From contig NC_089456.1 of assembly GCF_026210795.1 (NCBI RefSeq), forward strand, positions 2,420,501 through 2,484,500: 64,000 nt of DNA, given 5' to 3'. This DNA comes from Rhizophagus irregularis. Lineage: Eukaryota > Glomeromycota > Glomeromycetes > Glomerales > Glomeraceae. Each line of letters begins with the position of its first letter. Within the stretch, counting starts at the first letter, position 1. The translations under genes and the position numbers were made by a program. The notes under the pieces are model-generated. The model searched no databases, was not told the DNA's origin, and saw only the letters and a program-made list of their open reading frames with translations. Shown here piece after piece: positions 54,868 through 64,000 of the stretch.

Positions 54868-57800
54868 ATGTTTATAAAAAAAAACATGAAGCAGTGGATT
54901 GACCAAAGAGTAAACGATGGATGTATTAATTATTTTGTTTATGATGAATTTAATAATCTAGAAACTTTATGTCAAACTGTGAAAAAAGCTAATTGGGAAG
55001 ATCGAAACATTACCGTTGCGTTGAAATTTTTGAATAACTTCAATATTCCTGCTGATAGCGATCTTAAAGAATTTATTATTAAGGTATGAATAAAGTTTTA
55101 TTTTTTTTTTTTTGTTTATTTTTAAAAAAAAGTGCAAATAAGTTTAAAAGCTTACAAATACATTATATTTACTATATAGTTAAAAGCTCTTCGTATAATT
55201 TACTTTAACCAAAACATTAATCGTTTTTATGGAATAACGAAAGGTTTACAAAACCCATTTCTTTATATTACTAATGGCGTGTTAAAAATTGCAAATTTAA
55301 ATCAAAATTTCATTATTTAATTAATAGACTCCGATGGAAATTATTTTTCGATATTGGAATACGCTAACGAAGGGAACCTGAGAGATTATTTAAAAAATAA
55401 ATTTAGTAAATTACAATGGGACGATAAAGTTCATATGGCTTTAGATATTACCGGAGGATTAATGTGTTTACATTCCAAGAAAATTATTCATGGAGATTTG
55501 GTAATTTAGGATTTTAATTTGTCGTTATTTTCTGTATCACCATTTAAATATTAATTATTATTTTACTTATTATTAAGTATGCACATAATATTTTAGTTCA
55601 TCATGGTGCATTAAAAATTGCAGGATTCGGATTATTCAAGCAACTGGAATCTACATTAGCATCTGAAAATTTAGTTTATGTTGAACCACATTACCTTCGT
55701 GATAAAAGTTATAAGCGAGATATGAAATCTGATATTTATAGTTTGGGTATTCTTTTATGGGAATTGTCAAGTGGTCGTCCTCCTTTTTCTAACTATGTAC
55801 ATGATTTAGCTCAATTAGGGAACAAAGTTTTAGTTGGATTAAGAGAAGATCAGATTGAAAATACACCTTTGGGATACGTGCAGCTTTACCAAAAGTGTTG
55901 GCAAGATGATCCAAATATAAGACCTACAATTAATGAAGTTTATAATATTTTATCTCACTTAAAATCACAAATCAACAAAACCAAAAATGAGCATCATATG
56001 GACTTAGAATATAAAGAAATGTCTATTGCAGAAATATTTGGAAGTTCATTAAATAAACAACAAATAATTGAACAATTTAGGATAAATCATGGATTAATTT
56101 TAACTGGTGAAAGTATACGACCAAGTAAACAAGCTATTATTTCTGAAAATGGTGAATTAAAAATGAATGTATACGAGGGGCAACCTATAGTATATACGTA
56201 TATTAATTATGAATGTGATAATGATGAGTCATCAGATATATGTATCAATTTTCCAATTGCTGAAATTATTTACAACGGAAATTTGCAAGAATCTTTTTCA
56301 AAATATATGGATATCGACGATGAACTATATGAATTGTATGGTCATTTTCTTGCAAGTAAATTTTTAGTCGGTAATCAATTGTTTATCCAAGACTTTAATT
56401 TAGCTAATTCAACGCAGAGGAATATATTAAAATTTTATTTATTCCATGTATATAATTTGGCTAAATGTTCTGCGAAAATTCAGATGAATAGTATATTTAC
56501 TTTGAATCTTTTACCAAAAATAGTAACATTGGATGGGAAAGAATTAGATACTCATGAAAAATTTGTTAAATGGATGAATGAATTGCATCAAAAGAAATCT
56601 TTATATTTATCTTCTTATGATGATCTTATTCCTATTTCTCAATTAAGATCGTCATCAATAGATGAATCTGATGAATCTGAAATTTTTAACGAAAAACAAC
56701 CCGGAGTGGCTGATTTTAAAGAAAAGTTAAGTTTAGAAGAATGGCTTGGAAATGCGATTCATAATAATCTAATGAGTTGGGCCAGAGATTTTCAACTTTT
56801 TCAAGGATTAAAAATTAATAATAATTATAAAATAGAAAATAGCAAGAAAAATGCCTTTGACTTTATCAAAATTCCTAAAGTCAATTTACAGCATAAATAT
56901 TGTTTGAAAATAATTAATCCACAAACAAAGTTGGGAGAAAAATTAATATCAAATAATATCTTTACGTATAAAAGTACCACACCTTTTTCATTTATTAAAA
57001 GTAATGATGAAAATTGTGGAGAATATAATCATGCTCTAATTAAGTGTGAACAATATGAAATTCTCTTAAATAAGAATCATATAAAACCTACAAAAAAATT
57101 TGAAGAAGCCGTAGCAAAAGCACTTAATAGTATTAACCCGGTAAAAGATTTACAAAACATATTTAATGAATATGGTCATTTATTTTCACGAAGAATTGTC
57201 TTAGGAAGGTCTCTTAAAAATATTTTTCCGAATATTTCATCATCTAATACGTTTAATGATTCTAATGGCATTAATGAAATATTTGAATCATTAAATAAAT
57301 TAGATATTTCATATTTTTTAACACAAAAGGGGAAAATTATCGAAAAAAATGATTTATTCCATTGGATTCAAACCACAAATAATCACTTGGAGATTATTGA
57401 ACTTGACGATATTATTCATCTCTACAAAATTCTTAAAGCGGAGCAACAAAAACAAATAGATGATATATTGAATAACAATTTTAGAATTATATTGACAGGA
57501 ATTACTGATTTGAAAGATTTAAATAGTAAAAACGTTGAGCATTACAAACGTATTAATTTAGAATCGTCATTGGGAAATGAAGATTATAAAGTATTTGGAT
57601 CAATTATTTCCGAAAACAATTTAAAATTAGAAGAATTTTATGTTGATTTTGGATTATATGACTTTAATGGATTTTGCGCAATAATAAAAAAAATAAAAGA
57701 AACGAGTATTGATGTAACGAAATGTAATGTTTTCTGGATGATTATTGGAAATCCTTTAAAATTATCAGCTCTTAGCCCACATAATCGAGATGTTTTAGTT

Positions 57801-60110
57801 AAATGTTTTAAAGGATCAATATCATTACAACCTAATCAATTAAATTATCATATTAAAGTTCCTTTTCCATTACTGCAAAGAGATACTATTTTTTTTAATG
57901 CACCTTCTAAAGAATTTGGACATGGAACTATCGAATTAATTAATTGGACATATGATTCTATTGATATTAAGTTTATATTATTTAACAATAGTTATGACCA
58001 ACCTAATATAAATAATATAGACTTAAATATTTGCATTCTATCTTCATATTTTGAAAATTTAAATATTGATAACAGAAAAGAGGAATGTTCTTTAAACCTA
58101 ATCGGAGTTATTTTAACCGAAAGTCTTTTTACCCAGCAAAAAGAAGAATCAGATGTTAATTATATATTTATTAAAACAATAGGAAAACCAACTCCTAAAC
58201 TAGATCGTTTAAATCTAACAGATAATTTATCTAATATTCGTTTAGAACTTATAAAGCGTAATATCATCGATGAAACACTAGCATTTTCTAAAAAAACTCC
58301 TGAAAATGAATTTGCTGAAATAGAACGTGAGAATGAAGAAATATTTTTCCTAAAAAATATTATAGATGATGTTAATTCATGCTATTTTTTATATTTAATA
58401 AAAAATTCAAGACCGAGTTGGAAAATTTTAAATGAAAAATGTAAATTAGATTATGGGTGTACCATGAGTTTTGATGGAATAAAGAAAGCTGATAAGAGAG
58501 CATTTATAATGAAAGATTGTGAATTAACTGAAATCAAAACTGGAGGATATGAAAGAGATAAACTTGAGTTTGAATCAAAAGAAGATTGGATGAAGAAAAC
58601 AAATTTATTTATTGAAGGAGATTGCGATGACGTTAATATATTGAATTTTGTAAAATTAGGATTATCATCAATAAAAGGATTGAAAGATGAAAATTTTGAT
58701 AACGAAGTTAAGTCAACTTATCAATATACGGAACTTGCCAAAGTGTCGTTGAGAGTTAGTAAAAAAAATTTAGTATTAACTGAAGACTTTGAAAATGACA
58801 TCAATGATGCTATAGAATCCAAAGATCCTAGAAAATTTAGGAAAATTACTAAGAGATATGGTCAATTTATTCCAACTGAAATTATTTTGGGAGGAAGAGT
58901 TTATACTAAAGATACCAAAATATCGTTAGAAAGTTCTGCAGATAATTCTATAGAAGGCTCTGTAAACACAAGCGTCGGTCCATTAAATCTTAGAAGTGGA
59001 TACAACTATAATAATTCATGTAAAAAGTCAAAATTTTATAGCTCTAATCGCATGAAAATACTTGGGGGAAGGCATCCTAATGATGAAAACTTTGATGAAA
59101 AAACTTGGATTGAATCATTAGAAGATTATCAAATCTGGGATTGTATAGAATATAAAGATCCCATCAGTATTTTTCAATTTTTGCCTGATGATTTGCGTAA
59201 AAAAACCATTGAATCTATTGGGAAAAGAATTCTTTATACGAGTACTGAGGATTATGATTATGAGTTATATGAACTTGGAAGACATGGAATTTTCGAATTA
59301 AAAAATTTGCCAAATTTGCCAGATAATATCTTTAATGAAGAAGCTGATAGTGATGTTTTTGCAACAGTTGTTGATACTGGCGAGGATTCAAATAATGTTT
59401 TTTTTAACTGTCAAATTCTCAAAAAACAAAAAGCGAGACCCAGTATTATAATTCATGGTATTATTCAAGAAAAATTTAAACAACTTAAATATCAATTGAA
59501 AATTAAAATAATGATTATTGGATTTGATATATATTTTAATCACATCCTTTCTGATACAAGTGTTTTCTTATATAAAGATGAATATAAAACAAAAAGTTCA
59601 TGTTTGTTTGACAGTATGAACTACAAACTTGAATATGAATTAATAACAGGAAATATCCCTTTCTTAGGAATTCCTATATTAAATAGATTGGATTCTTCGA
59701 ATAATTCCATTATTATTGGACATAATTTTTGCAATATTCAATCTAATAATAAATTTAGAATAGACACATTTTCTTATTGTGTAAAAAACAAACGTTATGT
59801 TAATTTACCTGATTTTTCTTTTTGCATACTTATTATTTCTAATAATACTACTCAATCATTTCCTTTTGAATTTGGCTGGTGGAACAAACCATATATTAAT
59901 TTTAATGAACCTAATCCAAGATACGTTAGTTTATATTTAACAAAAGATATTAATTATAGCCCAATTTTTTTGAATCAAAAGAGCAAGCAAATTACTATAG
60001 AATATGTTAAATGTGATTGCGACAATACTTGTTCTATTTGTAAGAATAAAACATTAAAAATAACGGCCTACCAAAATGATGCTGAATGTAAAGTATATTC
60101 TATAAGTTAA
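54868..60110 (+). CDS. Gene B: pseudokinase plus two MACPF-like regions (fusion protein)
   Basis: Exons 54868-55083, 55180-55243, 55328-55500 and 55578-60110 join in frame to 1661 residues (an ATG at 54886 is an alternative start, 6 residues shorter). The intron positions equal those of gene A. Residues 1-290: kinase-like domain with VALK lysine, HGDL for HRD, catalytic-loop Asn at 155 and GFG at 167-169 for DFG, so probably a pseudokinase. Residues about 290-1005 parallel gene A, with FNEYGHLFSRRIVLG near 682. From about residue 1010 (VNYIFIKTIGKPTPK) to the end it parallels the whole 679-residue stand-alone protein, with YGQFIPTEIILGGR near 1244 and a C-terminal CDCDNTCSICKNK. The junction falls where the stand-alone protein would have its start Met. 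Function inferred: regulated membrane-acting protein. Confidence 0.8.
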
Positions 60111-61613
60111 ATTCAATTTATCATTTAACTAATTTAATTTGTTTTGAATATTATAAATACACTAAAATAAGATAATTTTCTATTATTAGTGATAACATTG
60201 TGATAATTTGAATGATATGAACAATATATATATAATTTAGTATTATTATTTTATTATTATATACTGTGTATTTTTATATTTATCAATAAAAAGAACATTT
60301 TTTGTAATTATAATGGGGTTTATTTTCTGCGCACCCGCGTAAAATGTAGGAGATGTTATGTATAGTTGCGATAAATAGCGAGAAAAATTCTGTTCCTAGA
60401 ATAAGCAGTAAAATGAGGGCGTGATGCATTGTTACATCGTACCAACTCCAGCTAATCTGAACTCCGCTGTCAATGCTGATGTACACAGGATACGTAAAAT
60501 ATAAATCGGTTTTCTATAAACATTATAAATAATCAGTTAAAAATTGTATATTTTTATTTGGTTATCGAAGATATAAACAAATATAATAAATTATGCATTG
60601 AGTTTACTTAAAAGACTGTTAGTTCTAACCAATTTTCCACCAAGATATCTATTTTTCTCATATCCTTGCTCGCAGGTCAACTACACGCAATTATTTACTG
60701 GGATAGTATATTGAGCCAATCTTTTCAGTATTTTAAAATCGTCAATAATTACCAAAATAACTACTAATTATTATAAATAAATTACTGATTCCTCGTTACT
60801 TTTTTCATCATTACATACGGGAAGGACACATTTAGATTTGCAACGAGCGGACTAATGGGTTCAAAAATTTCCATCAAGAATTATTTTTGTATTTATAATT
60901 CAATTATTTTATCAAATCGAATGGTGGTGGTTTTATCTTTCTACGATCATGGGACGCTAATATTTGACAAAATGTTAAAGTTCAGCATTTTACAGTGCTG
61001 TTTAATGTTTTCCGAATAAATCGGCAACCATTGATCGTAGAAAGTCGCGACATAGCTTTTAACTAAACAAACATAAAAGGGATTTTTTTATTAAAACCTT
61101 TGCTGAAATGTATTAAATTGTATCCGAATAGTAAACAAATCGTGACCAAATCGTGCAATCAATTGTGAGCTTCCAGCAATGAGTTGGATACGATTTGATG
61201 GACAATTCGTCTACATGCAGTTGCTGCGCATTAAGACGATCGCTCGGATTCGCTCGCTAAATTATTGGTAGTACAGACAATTTATAAAATATATTTTTTC
61301 TTGGTTAATAAATCATTTATCCGAAATGGTGACGATTTATTAAAGTTTTATTAGGCGAATCATTGAGGATTATCAAAATTGAAACTAACTTGGAAAATGT
61401 TTAAAAACATGCGTTGATAAAATAATAAAAATTTTAAACAATTGTGACGACTGTAACGTATGCCAATTAGATCCCACATTGAGAATCACATAAAAAAAGA
61501 AAAATAAGAACTGTTAATAACAGTTCGTTAAAATGAAATTTAAAACTAAAAAAAACACCAACCAAGTCCGTGTGTGATGAATACAAACATTTTCACGAGG
61601 AGAACTAGTCCGG
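60111..61613. other. Intergenic region downstream of gene B
   Basis: No gene recognised. It holds an inverted-repeat element at 60937-61044. The short minus-strand frame near 60283-60486 has no coding character. Confidence 0.45.
60937..61044. mobile_element. 108-bp MITE-like inverted repeat
   Basis: CTTTCTACGATCATGG at the left pairs with the complement of the right end (CTTTCTACGATCAATGG). A small inner stem (GCATTTTACAGTGC) lies in the middle. No clear target duplication. Confidence 0.5.
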
Positions 61614-61634
61614 AACCCATGAACTGACTGTTCT

Positions 61635-61973
61635 CTAGAAAAAAAAGATATTAAAGAATGTTAGGAACTAACATTCTTAACGAAAAAATAAAATTCCTCT
61701 TCCCCCAGCATACCTTGCATCTAATTCGTTTTCAAAGGTCCAGGAAACCGTTCTCTAGAAAAAAGATAGAGAAGAAAGTTAGTAAACGTTCATAATAAAA
61801 AAATTTTAAAATTCTTTCATTGGCATATCTTACGTCCATTTCACCTTGAAACTTGAAAGGACCAGAGAGCCATACTCTTTATAAAATAAATAAAAAAGAA
61901 CGTTAATATACGTACTTAACGAAAAAAATGCAAATTTTTACTAGAAAACATTCCAAAACCTACCTTTCAAAAA
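61635..61973 (-). other. Second spliced-looking micro-exon array
   Basis: On the minus strand three introns with proper ends are seen (plus coordinates 61635-61713, 61755-61833 and 61877-61973; 79, 79 and 97 nt) with GTATGC, GTAAGA and GTAGGT donors and TTAG/AAAG-type acceptors. The exons between them are 41 and 43 nt (61714-61754, 61834-61876) and share a core (CTGGACCTTTGAAA and CTGGTCCTTTCAAG), so cassettes have duplicated. No long peptide. It resembles the array inside the nested transposon at 1113-2041. Splicing is inferred. Confidence 0.45.
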
Positions 61974-62029
61974 GTTCCTAAACTTGTTTATATTAAATTT
62001 TTTTTTTAAAAAAAAATTTTTCGTAAAAA

Positions 62030-63180
62030 TGGGGTTTGATGAAATATTCATCCAGATGAATGGATAAAAGATATTCAAAATATAATAATATTTGGAAAAA
62101 TAATTATGGAGGATTTTTAAATACTGCTATACCATTAATAGATCCTACCATCAAACTTCCAAATGAAATTAATGATTTGAAAATTTTCGTAATGCACTTA
62201 AAGAAGATGTCTCTTTCAAAGTAATTAAAATTCCCAATAAGAGAAAATTACAGCCATTAAAATATAATCCTAAAAAAGATGACAAAAATTCAAAATTTAT
62301 TTAAATTATGTTATAACGCAGAAATTAATGATATAGAAGAACAAAAGAAATATCTTTATAAATCACTTCCAACTGATAATAATTATTCTTATTTTTTAAC
62401 ATAATTTCATAAGAGAATGGAAAATGTTAACTCAATGGGTTAATTAATTAAAGAATTTGAAGAGATAAATATGGACGAAGCAAATCTAATTAAACATGAA
62501 TCAACTGTAAAACATGTTCCTACAGGAAATATTTAACATCCGTTTTAGATTTAAATTATACGACTGGGAGCAAGAATCAATTGGTATACAGTACAGTACA
62601 TCTTTTATCGTATAAATCTATTAAATAAAAGTATAATTTTTAAACATTTCTTTTTTAAACGAACAATTTAGGTTTTTGTGGGAAATTCGAATCTTGATCC
62701 GAATGCTTTGTGGACCATTAGATTTTTTAATTTAAATAATGCTAATAACAACTAACAAGGCATTAGCTTTTTACACCGAAACTAGTAATTATGGTAATAA
62801 TCCACCTAGGTATAATTTATCTCCATCATCAAGTAATTTAGAAGGTAATTAAATATATAATATAGTTTCGTTTTTAAGGTAATAAAGAGGTAATTACCAA
62901 TGATTTGTTTTTTATAGTGAGTTGTAAACTTGTAATATACGAAATTGTCATGATGGAAGCTGGGAAATTAGTCATAGTAAATTAGAAAATCATCAAGGTT
63001 ATTTAAAACTATTAATCTTAACGTTAATAATTTTTAAAAATGGTTTATATAATGGTCAGTTAGATTTTTACGTAGTCATGATATTCAATTCACTATTGAA
63101 AATGATACTTTTCAGGAAGTCATCTATCATAATGAAACAGTGGGGGAACGATGAATGATTTATTGAACTTATTAAAAATT
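62030..63180 (+). pseudogene. Decayed MIR-domain protein gene
   Basis: Pieces in several frames: HPDEWIKDIQ (62058), NTAIPLIDPTIKLPNEIND (from about 62122), FKVIKIPNKRKLQPLKYN, INDIEEQKKYLYKSLPTDNN (62328), EEINMDEANLIKHES, then a MIR-like beta-trefoil: HVPTG, LDLNYTTGSKNQLVYSTV (62556), VGNSNLDPNALWTIRFF (62680), AFYTETSNYGNNPPRYNL and, after a GTAATTAAAT-type intron, NCHDGSWEISHSKLENHQGY (62954) and HDIQFTIENDTFQEVIYHNE (63086). MIR domains bind sugars or act in mannosyltransferases and calcium-release channels; in AMF they occur in an expanded family of unknown role. Stops and frameshifts show it is dead. Confidence 0.6.
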
Positions 63181-64000
63181 TCAATAGTTAAAGTTTGTGA
63201 TTAGTGCAACCTATATACACTGTGTATATGTATATATTACTATACGACTAATACGAGCTATTATATGTTAACAATTTGATAGAAATAAAATCAGTCTAAT
63301 ATGGTAATAATTAGTTAACAAAAAATAATAAAATACATGTCGGCTGATTGCCTTAATTGTTTCCCTAAACTATTAATATTACGTAATCTGATTCTCTAAA
63401 AACTCTAAAAAAATTTCTTTTTTTATGCGTTTAAGCCCCCTTTTCACTATGTAAAATCGCGTCTAAGCCGTCTAACCCTCTTTTTATTATTATGTAAATC
63501 ACGTCTAACCCATTGTCCCTCTTCCTAACCCATTGTCCCAAGTACTATGATTCGATTGATCCGTCAAAATATTTATTGTTTATAACAGATGGGACACTTA
63601 ACCATTGCTTCTTTTGGTAAAAAGATAGTTGAAAGTGAAATAAGTTTCTAGAGTATTGATGCGAGTATATATATAATAAATGTAAAGTGGTAATAAATAT
63701 AAACACCAGAAGTATATTTAAGTGGCGTAGTTTAATTTATTGATATGACGGTCCCTCTTACTGATCGCAAAAATATCCCCAAAATTTTAGGGACTATCCT
63801 CTATCGGCCGATATGAATATGTATTAAATTATATTTATAATATTAGAATGATATAAATTATATTTACTATTTATATTAATGATTTGGTAGAATGAAATTT
63901 GGATTAATTAAGGAATTGTGAAAAAAAATAATTATCAATAAAATTGATTGATTTTTTAGAAGTATTTTCGAAAAAACTTTAATATTATGAAAATACTACA
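63181..64000. other. Non-coding right end of the window
   Basis: AT-rich. A short tandem pattern (CGTCTAACCCATTGTCCC, CCTAACCCATTGTCCC) lies near 63505-63540, and a similar CGTCTAAGCC unit near 63460. No gene recognised. Confidence 0.45.

Noticed and set aside
1-64000. tRNA, rRNA, CRISPR, viral or bacterial operon features
   Set aside because: No cloverleaf with a proper GGTTCRA box, no rRNA-like block, no spaced direct repeats and no operon-like packing were seen; the window is eukaryotic.

Overview
The window looks like nuclear DNA of an arbuscular mycorrhizal fungus of the Rhizophagus type. The evidence is a very AT-rich sequence, short GT..AG introns of about 60-140 nt, and lineage-expanded families typical of these fungi: F-box/LRR proteins, BTB-BACK-TLDc proteins, kinase-like proteins, MACPF-like/DUF7431-type proteins, Crinkler-type effectors and MIR-domain proteins. 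Many are broken. The species is inferred from gene families, not from a marker gene. I saw no tRNA, rRNA or CRISPR array.

Layout. 0-8 kb: an F-box/LRR gene (1-4505) split by a 2.9 kb CACTG-ended transposon flanked by a 3-bp duplication; that element holds a second 2.1 kb TIR element whose minus strand reads as a chain of tiny exons. An intact paralogue follows (6527-8065), and a decayed inverted third copy lies at 15.5-15.8 kb. 8.4-9.8 kb: a decayed PLP-dependent decarboxylase (GAD/CSAD type), itself split by a 106-bp MITE. 12.0-12.8 kb: a membrane-protein gene with frame disruptions. 13.4-14.4 kb: a repeat-rich hypothetical protein. 16.3-19.6 kb: a 5'-truncated LINE with poly(A) and target-site duplication. 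22.3-25.1 kb: a channel-type WD40-like gene cut off by another TIR element. 26.2-27.6 kb: BTB-BACK-TLDc gene. 31.1-32.8 kb: decayed Crinkler gene. 36.1-37.3 kb: intact F-box/LRR gene. 37.4-45.5 kb: gene-poor, with several MITEs, one flanked by a 9-bp duplication.

45.5-60.1 kb is the most interesting part: a decayed kinase gene, then three related genes. Gene A (46918-50545) is a degenerate kinase fused to a MACPF-like region. A stand-alone DUF7431-like gene lies on the minus strand (52612-54651). Gene B (54868-60110) reads as gene A's architecture fused in frame to a full copy of the stand-alone protein, giving a kinase-like domain plus two MACPF-like regions in about 1660 residues. In both A and B the DFG Asp is Gly and the Gly-rich loop is lost, so they look like pseudokinase-MACPF fusions. 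My best (inferred) reading is a regulator-plus-membrane-effector protein family evolving by local fusion and duplication. A hAT-like MITE with an 8-bp duplication sits between A and the stand-alone gene. 60-64 kb: a second micro-exon array and a decayed MIR-domain gene.
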